Shown: piece by piece, positions 19,066-28,223 of the stretch
Layout: each line of letters opens with the position of its first letter
How positions within the stretch are numbered: the stretch's first letter is position 1
Assembly (NCBI GenBank): GCA_964495885.1
Contig: CAZBWO010000004.1
Span: forward strand, 148,728 to 212,727
Reading direction: 5' to 3'
Length of the DNA stretch: 64,000 nucleotides
DNA from: PALG01 sp964495885
Lineage (GTDB): Bacteria; Bacteroidota; Bacteroidia; Flavobacteriales; Flavobacteriaceae
Made by a program: the position numbers and the translations under genes
Notes under the pieces: model-generated
Database searches by the model: none
Seen by the model: only the letters and a program-made list of their open reading frames with translations
What the model was told of the DNA's origin: nothing

Positions 19066-22000
19066 CTAATGTTTTTTAATACTTAACCGAGTCTCAATTC
19101 CATCAAAGGCTACTTCCGTACCTTCCTTCAGGGCTTCTTCAAACTCCAGCGTTTCGGTTAAGGTTTCTTGTTTAATATACTCTAAATTTTCGTTTATCGC
19201 GTTTTTTAAGGTTTTTTCTTCTTGAACCCGCACATTCACACGGTCTGTCACTTCCAGCCCGGCATCTTTCCGAAGGTTTTGAATCCTATTTACCAACTCT
19301 CTTGCAATTCCTTCATTTTTCAAAGTTGGGGTAATGGTAATATCCAGTGCTACGGTAACTCCGTTGGCATTGGCTACCAACCATCCTTCAATATCCTGGG
19401 AACTAATAATTACTTCTTCCAGCGTCAAGGTACTTATCTTACCATTGTGGGAAACATCTATGGCTCCTTCCTTTTCCAATTGGGCAATTTCCGCTTGGCC
19501 AAAATTATTTACAGCCTGTGCCACTCCTTTCATTTCTGGTCCAAAACGAGGCCCCAACACTTTAAAGTCTGGCTTGATTTGTTTCACCAATATACCAGAG
19601 CCTTCATCAATTAATTCTATTTCCTTCACATTCACCTCCCTTTTGATTAAGTCTGATACCGCCAAAATCTCTTCCCGTGCCGCTTCATCCAGTACAGGGA
19701 TCATGATTTTTTGCAAAGGCTGTCGCACTTTAATCTTCTCTCGCTGTCGTAACGAAAGCACCAAGGAAGATATTGTCTGTGCTTGTTGCATTTTATGCTC
19801 CAACGCCTTATTGATGTATGACGTATTTTGCTTCGGAAAGTTACTTAGGTGCACAGAAGCTTCCCCTCCTTTTATGGTTCCTTTGGTGAGATCCCTATAT
19901 AGTTGGTCCATGTAAAAAGGTGCAATAGGCGCACTCAATTGTGCAACGGTCACTAAACAGGAATACAAAGTTTGATACCCCGAAATCTTATCTTCGGCAT
20001 AGCTTCCTTTCCAGAAACGTCTTCTACTTAATCGCACGAACCAATTACTCAGGTTTTCTTGCACAAACTCTGAAATCGCCCTTGCCGCCTTGGTTGGCTC
20101 ATAATCTGCGTAGGCATCGTCTACCTTCCCAATAAGGGTGTGCAATTCTGAAAGAATCCATCGGTCCAGCTCAGGTCTATTTTCAAGTGGAATTTCTCCT
20201 TCGGAATAACTGAAATTATCCAAATTGGCATACAGACTAAAGAAACTGTAGGTATTGTACAACGTTCCGAAGAATTTATTGCGCACTTCCGAAATACCAT
20301 CCAAATCAAACTTGAGGTTATCCCATGGATTGGCATTACTAATCATGTACCATCTTGTGGCATCTGGCCCATATTGCTGAAGCGTCTCAAAGGGATCTAC
20401 GGCATTCCCTAAACGTTTGGACATTTTTTGTCCGTTCTTGTCTAATACGAGTCCGTTACTCACTACATTCTTATACGCTACATCATCAAAAAGCATGGTT
20501 GCGATAGCGTGCAATGTATAAAACCAGCCACGCGTTTGGTCTACGCCTTCTGCAATGAAATCTGCTTTACGCCAAGTTTTTTCTACTTTTTCCTTGTTTT
20601 CAAACGGATAGTGCCATTGGGCATAAGGCATGCTTCCACTATCAAACCAAACATCAATCAAATCGGCTTCGCGTGTCATGGGTTTTCCGCTTTCGGAAAC
20701 TAGGGTAATCTGATCAACTATATTTTTATGCAGGTCTATTTTAGCATAGTTTGCTTCGGAATGATCGCCTACCACAAAATCTTCAAAAAGTGCCTTTTCC
20801 ATCACCCCGGCTGCCACGGCTTTTTCCATTTCAGCTTTCAATTCCTCTACCGAACCAATACAAAGGGCTTCTTTGCCATCTTCGGTACGCCAGATAGGCA
20901 ATGGGATTCCCCAATAACGTGAACGGGAGAGGTTCCAATCGTTGGCATTGGCCAGCCAGTTTCCAAAACGGCCTTCACCGGTTGCTTTTGGCTTCCAATT
21001 TATTTTTTGGTTCAATTCAAACATACGATCCCTGAAGGACGTAACCTTAATGAACCAAGAGTCTAAGGGGTAATATAAAATAGGCTTATCTGTACGCCAG
21101 CAGTTAGGGTAACTGTGCACGTACTTTTCAACCTTAAATGCTTTGTTATCTGTTTTAAGTTGAATGGCAATTTCTACATCCACGCTCTTTTCAGGAGCGT
21201 CACCATCTTCGTAATATTCATTCTTTACATACTTCCCTGCCAGTTCACCCATTTCCGGACGGAAGCGCCCCTGTAAATCTACCAAAGGCACAAGGTTTCC
21301 GTTTTCATCCTGAACGAGCATAGGTGGCACTTCTGGGGTAGCTTCCTTAGCCACTTTGGCATCATCTGCTCCAAAAGTAGGGGCGGTGTGCACAATACCG
21401 GTACCGTCTTCCGTGGTCACAAAATCACCAGCAATTACCCGAAAGGCATCTTTAGGATTTTCAAACGGAAGGGCATACGGCAATAGTTGCTCATAACGTA
21501 TTTCCACCAAGTCACTTCCCTTGAATTCTTTGGCAACCCAATACGGAATTTTTTTGTCTGCTTCTGAATATGACACTAAATCTGATTCATTTTCCGCAGG
21601 CGTAAATTTTCCACTGAATTGTTTCCCTACCAAATTCTTTGCAAGAATCACATTAATGGGTTCAAAAGTGTATTGATTAAAAGTCTTGACCAACACATAA
21701 TCTATTTTGGGCCCTACGGTTAAAGCGGTATTACTGGGGAGGGTCCAAGGAGTAGTCGTCCATGCAAGGAAATGTACATCACCATAGCTTTGCAGCATTT
21801 TGGGTAGTGTTTCTGAAATTGCTTTGAACTGTGCAACAACAGTCGTATCTGAAACATCCTGATAGGTCCCAGGCTGGTTGAGCTCGTGGGAGCTAAGTCC
21901 CGTTCCGGCTTTAGGTGAATAAGGTTGGATGGTGTATCCTTTGTAAAGCAAATCTTTGTTGAAAATCTGTTTGAGGATCCACCAAACGGTCTCCATGTAT

Positions 22001-22467
22001 TTAGGATCATAGGTGATGTAGGGATCATCCATATCTACCCAATACCCGTATTCTTCGGTGACACGGTTCCACACATCTGTGTAGCGCATGACCGCTTTTC
22101 GGCAGGCTTCGTTATAGTCTTCCACCGAAATTTTAGTACCAATATCCTCTTTGGTGATTCCCAGTTCTTTCTCTACTCCTAATTCAATGGGCAATCCATG
22201 GGTATCCCATCCGGCTTTCCGGGCAACTTTAAATCCTTTTTGGGTTTTAAACCTACAGAAAATATCCTTGATGGTACGAGCCATCACGTGGTGAATTCCT
22301 GGAAGTCCGTTTGCGGAAGGAGGGCCTTCAAAAAAGACAAATGGGGTAGCATCCTCCCGAATGGCAATACTCTTTTCGAAAATGTTTTCCTGTTTCCAGA
22401 AATCGAGTATTTCAGTGCCTACCTTGGGAAGGTCCAATCCTTTGTATTCCTTGAATTTAGCGCTCAT
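19066..22467 (-). CDS. ileS: isoleucine--tRNA ligase
   Basis: 1133 residues, class I synthetase of the longer IleS type. The HIGH-like signature is PGIHHVMAR and the second signature is KMSKR within NGQKMSKRLGNAVDPF. The editing domain (CP1) lies around residues 200-420, the anticodon-binding domain around 700-860, and a C-terminal DUF5915-like extension follows. Loads isoleucine on tRNA-Ile. First gene of the ileS - dksA-like - unknown - lspA group, an arrangement that ties translation and envelope genes. Confidence 0.97.
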   Translation of the reverse strand: MSAKFKEYKGLDLPKVGTEILDFWKQENIFEKSIAIREDATPFVFFEGPPSANGLPGIHHVMARTIKDIFCRFKTQKGFKVARKAGWDTHGLPIELGVEKELGITKEDIGTKISVEDYNEACRKAVMRYTDVWNRVTEEYGYWVDMDDPYITYDPKYMETVWWILKQIFNKDLLYKGYTIQPYSPKAGTGLSSHELNQPGTYQDVSDTTVVAQFKAISETLPKMLQSYGDVHFLAWTTTPWTLPSNTALTVGPKIDYVLVKTFNQYTFEPINVILAKNLVGKQFSGKFTPAENESDLVSYSEADKKIPYWVAKEFKGSDLVEIRYEQLLPYALPFENPKDAFRVIAGDFVTTEDGTGIVHTAPTFGADDAKVAKEATPEVPPMLVQDENGNLVPLVDLQGRFRPEMGELAGKYVKNEYYEDGDAPEKSVDVEIAIQLKTDNKAFKVEKYVHSYPNCWRTDKPILYYPLDSWFIKVTSFRDRMFELNQKINWKPKATGEGRFGNWLANANDWNLSRSRYWGIPLPIWRTEDGKEALCIGSVEELKAEMEKAVAAGVMEKALFEDFVVGDHSEANYAKIDLHKNIVDQITLVSESGKPMTREADLIDVWFDSGSMPYAQWHYPFENKEKVEKTWRKADFIAEGVDQTRGWFYTLHAIATMLFDDVAYKNVVSNGLVLDKNGQKMSKRLGNAVDPFETLQQYGPDATRWYMISNANPWDNLKFDLDGISEVRNKFFGTLYNTYSFFSLYANLDNFSYSEGEIPLENRPELDRWILSELHTLIGKVDDAYADYEPTKAARAISEFVQENLSNWFVRLSRRRFWKGSYAEDKISGYQTLYSCLVTVAQLSAPIAPFYMDQLYRDLTKGTIKGGEASVHLSNFPKQNTSYINKALEHKMQQAQTISSLVLSLRQREKIKVRQPLQKIMIPVLDEAAREEILAVSDLIKREVNVKEIELIDEGSGILVKQIKPDFKVLGPRFGPEMKGVAQAVNNFGQAEIAQLEKEGAIDVSHNGKISTLTLEEVIISSQDIEGWLVANANGVTVALDITITPTLKNEGIARELVNRIQNLRKDAGLEVTDRVNVRVQEEKTLKNAINENLEYIKQETLTETLEFEEALKEGTEVAFDGIETRLSIKKH

Positions 22468-22521
22468 ATCACAATCACTTTCCGTAAGGCTGCGAAAGTA
22501 ATAAAATTTTGTAAAAAAGGC

Positions 22522-23262
22522 TTAATACACTTCAATATTCGTGTTCACAATTTCTGAAACCTTTTGGAGTTGCTGTGTTTCAAATAGCCTCGGAAGGGAA
22601 TCTAAGGAAACCGAAAGGGATGAAGGTTTGTAATTGATGTAATCCTGAAACAAAATACCCTCAATTCTTTTCTGATCTATTGCTTCACGGAACCGGATTC
22701 CGCCCCCATCTGTTTTATAGGAATACGCAAAATAGTCTAATTCAAATTTTTCGGCATGAATCCAATAACGGAACTCGTCCTCATAATCTTCCCCTCCCTG
22801 TTCTCTTGAGAACGTAACCTTTAATGTATAGTACGCACTATCCTTTATCGTTGTTTCACCAAGATATTCAAGTTGTGCTGCAGGATCATTTAATACATAG
22901 GGTAGCTGGAAAAAATACAACACAGAATTTACAGAATTTGCATATTTCACCGCCATGGAGTCTGCAATCTTGATTGGTTGACCATGCAGTAGTCGCTGAT
23001 ATCCTTCCCGGCTATCCAAAACATCCTGAATAGAATCTTTTGTTCTGGTATAGATGTAATGATCTTTTGTTCGTTCTAAACTATATTGATATTCCCTAAA
23101 GGTAAAAGTGATCTTTTTACCCAGCAGATTGGACGTTTGATGACTTTCGTTCACTTTATTTAAAAGAAACGAAGCATCTATGGGCTCCTTATTCCCGCAA
23201 GATTGCAATAACATCACAAGAAATAAGAACGCTATCTGAAATGACCGAATGGAAGTTTTCAT
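22522..23262 (-). CDS. lipoprotein, DUF6503-like
   Basis: Start set at the ATG of MKTSIRSFQIAF, 60 bases inside the longest frame, because it gives a lipoprotein signal (VMLLQSCGN). The rest is a beta-rich domain with KITFTFREYQYSLERTKDHYIYTR and YFAYSYKTDGGGIRFREA, like DUF6503 proteins of Flavobacteriia. Function is unknown. It is upstream of ileS on the same strand with a 54 bp gap. Family name is given with moderate confidence only. Confidence 0.75.
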   Translation of the reverse strand: MKTSIRSFQIAFLFLVMLLQSCGNKEPIDASFLLNKVNESHQTSNLLGKKITFTFREYQYSLERTKDHYIYTRTKDSIQDVLDSREGYQRLLHGQPIKIADSMAVKYANSVNSVLYFFQLPYVLNDPAAQLEYLGETTIKDSAYYTLKVTFSREQGGEDYEDEFRYWIHAEKFELDYFAYSYKTDGGGIRFREAIDQKRIEGILFQDYINYKPSSLSVSLDSLPRLFETQQLQKVSEIVNTNIEVY

Positions 23263-23409
23263 GTAAGGGAATTCAAAATTGATCTGCAATTTGTCGTAAA
23301 GAAATATACTACATTTCAACAAATCATTGTCTTTGCAAGAAAAACTGGTTGTATTTATTCAAAAATTAAAGTAGTGGGTTACACAAGTATATCATTGCCA
23401 TAAAAAATA

Positions 23410-23602
23410 TACCATTCGATACAAAATAGGAGATTTTATTAATAGCACTCCAGATGGCTTAGAATATTTAAGAATTCATAGGTCCTACATTATAAGAATT
23501 GATCAAGTTACCAGCAAAGGTAAAAATTGGGTAGTAATAAAAGACATATAAATACCCGTGGGTGAATCTTATCTATCAACCTTAGATACATTACAATTTT
23601 AA
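23410..23602 (+). pseudogene. decayed LytTR DNA-binding domain
   Basis: A frame reading KIGDFINSTPDGLEYLRI then HRSYIIRIDQVTSKGKNW and IPVGESYLSTLDTLQF matches the C-terminal half of LytTR response-regulator domains, including the hallmark HRSYIINxxxI-like core and the terminal IPV-SxxY. A TAA stop (23549-23551) splits it and no start or receiver domain is left upstream. It is therefore a remnant. The rest of the stretch 23323-23874 shows only AT-rich sequence with no recognisable gene. Confidence 0.7.
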
Positions 23603-23874
23603 GTTCAAAGACTATGACAAAAAAATCCCATCATTTCAAGGAACATTTTTGATCAATTCGATTGAAAACCGAATCGAAACCTAAATTGATATTTCAAAGA
23701 TTCTCTCATTAACCAAAAGTTGGCAAATTGAAAGCAAATTTTTTAACTTTTAAGCGTATTCGAAATTTCTAATATATTGGTATAGAAAGTTTTATCTTCA
23801 GCAACCTTAGTATTTATTGTACTTCCCGTTACTTTCATTTTCTTTCAAGATATATTTTTAACTAGAAACATAAA

Positions 23875-26007
23875 TCACTCTTTGATTTTCTGTTTTAATT
23901 TATCTATTTCCTCTTGCATCTTTTTTTGTTGTTCAAGCAGCTCTTCTATCATTTGTTGTTGCTCCTTAACGGAATTGATAAGTGCATAGGTGAATTTGCT
24001 TGAGTCTACCTGTAAGTAGGTCTTTGTGCCTACAATCTCTTGCTCTTCATTACCTTCTGCTTTAACTTCAACCGAAACTTCTTTCACCATATCTGGTGCT
24101 ATATTTTGAAGTTCTTGTGCAATAACACCTTGATAAATTTTCCCTTGTATTACAGTATTTTCTCCAAACAATTGGGTGTATTTGTTATTGTATTGGTAGT
24201 TTACCAAATGGATTTTTTTAATTAAATCTAAGCCTTCGGTATAATCTGTAATATTTTGCTTTAAACGCCTATCTGAAAAAGTAGCCCAAGTTCCTCCTCC
24301 TGGTTTATTTGCAGTGCCATTTACAGAAAGCGTAGCCGTTGGCGAACCTGTATGAATGCCTACTCTATTATTGTCAAACTCACCATAAAGCAATGGGTCA
24401 GTAGTGGTTGAATTTTCGATATATAATTTATTGCTTCCTGTTTCAGAATAGCCAGCGGTATTCCCTATAAAAACATTTCCATTCCCATTATTTAAATAGC
24501 CCGCTTGATTCCCTATGCCTATACTATTTGATGTAGTTGTCCCACTACCTAAAGCACGAAATCCAATAGCCGTATTGTAACTGCCACTTGTTTTGGAAAG
24601 TAATGCGGCATATCCCATAGCTACATTACCGGTCGCAGAGCTGTTGTTTTTAAGTGCATGATACCCTATCGCTATATTATCATTATTTGCTAAATCATCC
24701 GATTCTCCAGCTCCTTCCCCTATAAAAACGGATCTGCCTGTATTTACCACTTCCAGTTTTCCATTATTCATTCTAAAATACTCAGTTCCTGCCATATCAA
24801 AACGGATAATATCTTCGTCGGCACTTTCTTCTACCTGTATTTTAGTATCGGCATCGGTATCTTCTAGAAGAGTTTTGTCAATACTACTCCAAGTTATATT
24901 TCCTGAACCATCAGTAGCAAGCATCTGATTATTGCTACCATCAACTGTTGGTAATGAATACGCATTATTGATGTTTAATGTTCCGTTAACTCGTAACAAG
25001 TCGTTATCAAACTCGCCATAAACCAAGGGTGTGGTAGAACTTGAGTTTTCAATGTACAACTTATTACTTCCCGATTCATCTTGACCAGCTGCAAAGCCTA
25101 AAAACACATTTCCGCTTCCAGTAACCGTGTTCCCACTACCTGCGTTACGCCCCAAAAACACATTGTTGTTACCAGTGGCATAACGTCCAGAAAAAGACCC
25201 TAAAAAAACATTTCGGCTTCCAGTAGTACCATTTTGACCAGATTGATGCCCTATACTAACATTTTGAAAACCTAAAATGTTAGACCCCAGAGCATCAGAA
25301 CCAATAGCTATATTTTGAACTCCTGAAGTTAAATCATTCAAAGAATTGCTTCCAACAGCAATATTACTGTCACCGTCTATATTATTATCTAATGCATTAT
25401 GGCCGATAGCTACATTAATTACACCTGACACGTTTTGAGCAAGCGCAAACTCCCCTATAGCTACATTACGGTCGCCAATTGTATTATTTAGGCCCGCATT
25501 AAATCCTAAAAATGTATTTTGATTATTGGAAAGGTCGTCATTTGCTCCAGCTCCTTGACCAATAAAAACAGAATTCCCCGTATTAACAACTTCTAAACGC
25601 CCATTGTTCATTCTAAAAAACTCTGTGCCTGCTGTGCCGAAACGGATAATATCTTCGTCTGCACTTTCTTCAACTTGAATTTTCGTATCCCCATCTGCAT
25701 CTTCCAATAACAATTTGGCGGTTAGTGATTTCCAATTTGTAGATGCATTATCCCAATAATAAAACCCTTTAGTTGGTGTACCACTGCCAGTTACATATAC
25801 CAACATCCCATCTTGTACTATTGTTGGGTTAACGGCTGGAAAATTGTCTATTTTAGGAATTAAAACGCCATCAGTAATTGTTGGAGCTGTTTGGTTAGAA
25901 GCTGTAATTTCCAGCTGTGCTTGTGGATTGGTATTTCCTATTCCAACCTGTGCTAATACATTTTGCGTACAACAGATTAATACCGTTATAATAAGTATAT
26001 GTTTCAT
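23875..26007 (-). CDS. tail-fibre-like surface protein with S74 intramolecular chaperone domain
   Basis: 710 residues with signal peptide (ending NVLAQ) and the VGIGNTNPQAQLEI start common in flavobacterial surface proteins. Two copies of a block (ADEDIIRF...GTE-FRMNNG-LEVVNTG-SVFIG) are each followed by YadA-head-like repeats (NVAIGHNAL, NIAVGSNSL, NIAIGSDAL and similar). The C-terminus is a peptidase S74 / tail-spike chaperone domain (FSDRRLKQNI, then GVIAQELQ) ending in a coiled coil (EQQQMIEELLEQQKK). Such trimeric fibres self-cleave. No other phage genes are near, so it is more likely a cell-surface fibre. Strongly AT-rich compared with neighbours. Confidence 0.85.
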   Translation of the reverse strand: MKHILIITVLICCTQNVLAQVGIGNTNPQAQLEITASNQTAPTITDGVLIPKIDNFPAVNPTIVQDGMLVYVTGSGTPTKGFYYWDNASTNWKSLTAKLLLEDADGDTKIQVEESADEDIIRFGTAGTEFFRMNNGRLEVVNTGNSVFIGQGAGANDDLSNNQNTFLGFNAGLNNTIGDRNVAIGEFALAQNVSGVINVAIGHNALDNNIDGDSNIAVGSNSLNDLTSGVQNIAIGSDALGSNILGFQNVSIGHQSGQNGTTGSRNVFLGSFSGRYATGNNNVFLGRNAGSGNTVTGSGNVFLGFAAGQDESGSNKLYIENSSSTTPLVYGEFDNDLLRVNGTLNINNAYSLPTVDGSNNQMLATDGSGNITWSSIDKTLLEDTDADTKIQVEESADEDIIRFDMAGTEYFRMNNGKLEVVNTGRSVFIGEGAGESDDLANNDNIAIGYHALKNNSSATGNVAMGYAALLSKTSGSYNTAIGFRALGSGTTTSNSIGIGNQAGYLNNGNGNVFIGNTAGYSETGSNKLYIENSTTTDPLLYGEFDNNRVGIHTGSPTATLSVNGTANKPGGGTWATFSDRRLKQNITDYTEGLDLIKKIHLVNYQYNNKYTQLFGENTVIQGKIYQGVIAQELQNIAPDMVKEVSVEVKAEGNEEQEIVGTKTYLQVDSSKFTYALINSVKEQQQMIEELLEQQKKMQEEIDKLKQKIKE

Positions 26008-26162
26008 TCCAAAAGAATATTTGCTACAAATTACTTCATGGCTTGTAAATTTTGTGTATTACTCGTGGTAGCAAAAAGTAGCAGCATTGAATATTTGTGC
26101 ATTTAATGCTAATTTTAAGATGTACTTCTCACTAGTACTTTAGAAATTTCTATTTTTAAGTT

Positions 26163-27776
26163 GTGATTAGATTTATACTCTGCTTACTAATATTCTTGAA
26201 CACTCATAGCCATAAGGCTCAAGATTCATTTCCAGAAGAACTCAAGGAAAAGCAAAAAAGAGCCTTTAAGCTTATTAACAACAACCCAAAATTAGCCAAG
26301 TCTCTTCTTCAAGAAAATTTAGAATGGTGCTTAAAAAACAATCATACTAAACGCACCATTCAATCATATCGATACTTAAGTTATTGTGAAAAGCGACTAG
26401 GGAACTACCCACAATCATTAAAACACCTCTTTGATGCTTTAAGAGAAAGCGAAAAAGTAAAGGATACGCAACTAATAAGTGTTGCCTATACAGATATCGC
26501 AACCATCATGCGTTTTCAAAAAAACTATACAGCTTCACTTTCTTATTATGACAAAGCCATTGATTTAAATATTGCTATTCAAGATTCATTGAACTTGGCC
26601 TTGAACAATGAAATGAAAGGAACGGTATATTCAAAAATGAATGAACACGAAGTTTCTTTAAATTGTTATAAAAAAGCAGAAACTCTATTTAAGAAATTAA
26701 ACAAGCCAAGAGGTTTACTGAGAGTTAGACTCAGTAGAGCTAAGGTTTTGACAGATTTAGGACAATATGATGAATCTTTAAATCTATATTATGAAGATTT
26801 AGCTTTAGTAAAGGAACAAAATAATGAAAGGTATTTAGTTTCTTGTTATGGTAACATGGCAAAAAACTACAGTGAAAAAAAACAGTATGAAAAAGCAATA
26901 TCTTACTTAGATTCGGCAATTTACCTTTCCTCAAAGAATGGTTATACTGAACGACTTTCTGCAAATCTACTAGAAAGGAGTGATGTTTATAAACAAATGA
27001 AATTGTATAGCAAAGCCTTAGAAGATTATAAAGCATATAAAAGCACTTACGATTCTGTTTTCAATAATAAAAATGAACAGAAAATTGCTGAACTACTGCT
27101 TCAACATGAATATGAGCAAAAAAGAGTGAAAGATAACCTTGTGTTCCAAATGGAAAAAACTGTACTTCAGAACCATGTTGAAGCTGAAAAAACCAAAAAA
27201 AATCTATTCTTGGTTATTATTATTTTAATTCTGTTAGGGATAAGTATTTTAGCATTGTATTTCCGAAATATTTTACGACTTAATCGCGAGCAACTTAAAA
27301 AAGAGGAACTAGAACGCGACTTATTTAATGAGAGACTAGAATCCTTAACCCTACAGCTTAACCTCTTAAAAAGTGATAATGAAATGCGGAGGGAATTTAA
27401 ACAAAAACTATTGGGCAAAATCAAGATTCTTAAAGAAGAAACCAATAGCAAAAACCTAAATGATATTTCGTCTCTTATTACTGATCTTCAAACCCAAATT
27501 CATACTGAACAACGACTTGACAAAAAAAACAAATTAATACTAGAAAGTAGTCCAGATTCTTTTGAATCAAAGCTTATAAGTTTATTCCCAACACTTACGG
27601 TATCTGAAATTGAAATATGCAAGCTCATAAAAATGAACTTGAGCACAAAAGAGATTATGAATGTACAGGATTCCACTTTAGCTTCTGTGAAATCTTCACG
27701 TTATCGAATTAGAAAAAAAATGAATATTCCTCAAGGAGAAGAAATAGAGAAGTTTTTAAAAACTTTTGGCAAATAA
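26163..27776 (+). CDS. TPR sensor protein with C-terminal LuxR-like helix-turn-helix
   Basis: 537 residues, GTG start. Signal peptide or N-terminal anchor (FILCLLIFLNTHSHKA), about six TPR units (20-330), one membrane helix (KNLFLVIIILILLGISILALYF, about 346-366), a coiled coil, then a GerE/LuxR-like domain: TVSEIEICKLIKMNLSTKEI, then SSRYRIRKKMNI. This layout is common in Bacteroidota, where the TPR part senses in the periplasm and the HTH acts in the cytoplasm. Transcribed away from the S74 protein gene, which it may control. A tRNA-linked repeat starts directly after the stop. Confidence 0.86.
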   Translation: MIRFILCLLIFLNTHSHKAQDSFPEELKEKQKRAFKLINNNPKLAKSLLQENLEWCLKNNHTKRTIQSYRYLSYCEKRLGNYPQSLKHLFDALRESEKVKDTQLISVAYTDIATIMRFQKNYTASLSYYDKAIDLNIAIQDSLNLALNNEMKGTVYSKMNEHEVSLNCYKKAETLFKKLNKPRGLLRVRLSRAKVLTDLGQYDESLNLYYEDLALVKEQNNERYLVSCYGNMAKNYSEKKQYEKAISYLDSAIYLSSKNGYTERLSANLLERSDVYKQMKLYSKALEDYKAYKSTYDSVFNNKNEQKIAELLLQHEYEQKRVKDNLVFQMEKTVLQNHVEAEKTKKNLFLVIIILILLGISILALYFRNILRLNREQLKKEELERDLFNERLESLTLQLNLLKSDNEMRREFKQKLLGKIKILKEETNSKNLNDISSLITDLQTQIHTEQRLDKKNKLILESSPDSFESKLISLFPTLTVSEIEICKLIKMNLSTKEIMNVQDSTLASVKSSRYRIRKKMNIPQGEEIEKFLKTFGK

Positions 27777-27803
27777 AAAATCCCATCATTTCTGATGGGA
27801 TTC
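27775..27803. terminator. hairpin after the TPR gene
   Basis: TCCCATCA (27781-27788) and TGATGGGA (27793-27800) form a stem with a 4-base loop. On the minus strand it is followed by a T-run (the A-run at 27775-27780), so it is a good minus-strand terminator; on the plus strand the T-run is weak. Confidence 0.7.
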
Positions 27804-27813
27804 TGCTGATGAT

Positions 27814-27980
27814 CCTGCTGGGCTCGAACCGGAACGAACGTCTTCTTCACAAGTTGAAAGGTCCAGTGGACCTTTCAAAGTGAGGAGCCAGCCGGTGCGC
27901 TGGTGTGTCGCTAAGTTTGAGTCCAGCAATATTGTTAAATAAAAAAATCCGGTCTTACGACCGGATTTAATTTCTGCTCC
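27814..27980. repeat. left copy of 167-bp direct repeat carrying tRNA-Asn 3' end
   Basis: Aligns without gaps to 41413-41579 with 8 mismatches by eye. It starts with CCTGCTGGGCTCGAACC, the T-arm and 3' acceptor side of the tRNA-Asn gene at 41576-41649, and includes a perfect 11-bp inverted repeat (TTGAAAGGTCC / GGACCTTTCAA, 3-base loop) and a terminator hairpin. On the minus strand both copies keep an open frame reading LTLKGPLDLSTCEEDVRSGS, a tail I associate with GIY-YIG-type nucleases next to tRNAs (low certainty). Right after it the tRNA sequence is degenerate, unlike the intact gene beside the right copy. Confidence 0.9.
27940..27969 (-). terminator. intrinsic terminator (minus strand), left repeat
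   Basis: ATCCGGTC (27947-27954) pairs with GACCGGAT (27959-27966); on the minus strand a T-run of seven follows. Identical to the terminator behind tRNA-Asn in the right copy. Confidence 0.8.
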
Positions 27981-28223
27981 CCCTATTAGTTCATTATCGA
28001 ACCGCATTATGTTGTTATTTAGAAAGTTAAGTGAAATCCAATCCTAATTAGACTCGAACCAATTGCACGTATTATGGAAAGAGAATTGGCTCATGGCTAT
28101 TTCTATTATTTAACATCTGTTCATAGTATTTAAGTATCTGACCGATTTCATATAATTCTGCTTATTGAATTTTATTGTCCTAGCTTTTTTACTACTTTTA
28201 TTTCGCTCAAATAAATCATCTAT
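27981..28223. other. non-coding left edge of the island
   Basis: No gene is supported here. Two short stretches (around 27998 and 28053) end in TCGAACC and look like degenerate copies of the tRNA T-arm. The promoter of the AraC-type gene must lie in the last part, but I cannot define it. Confidence 0.4.

Noticed and set aside
23398..23602. Functional LytTR gene
   Set aside because: In-frame TAA and no start or receiver domain; listed as a remnant.
23875..26007. Prophage remnant because of the tail-fibre-like S74 domain
   Set aside because: No capsid, portal, terminase or integrase gene nearby; the signal peptide and head repeats fit a cell-surface fibre.
27786..28007. Open frame of 73 codons on the minus strand in the left repeat
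   Set aside because: It runs through two terminator hairpins and the tRNA-like part and has no family match as a whole; only its tail is kept in the right copy. Treated as a remnant, not a gene.
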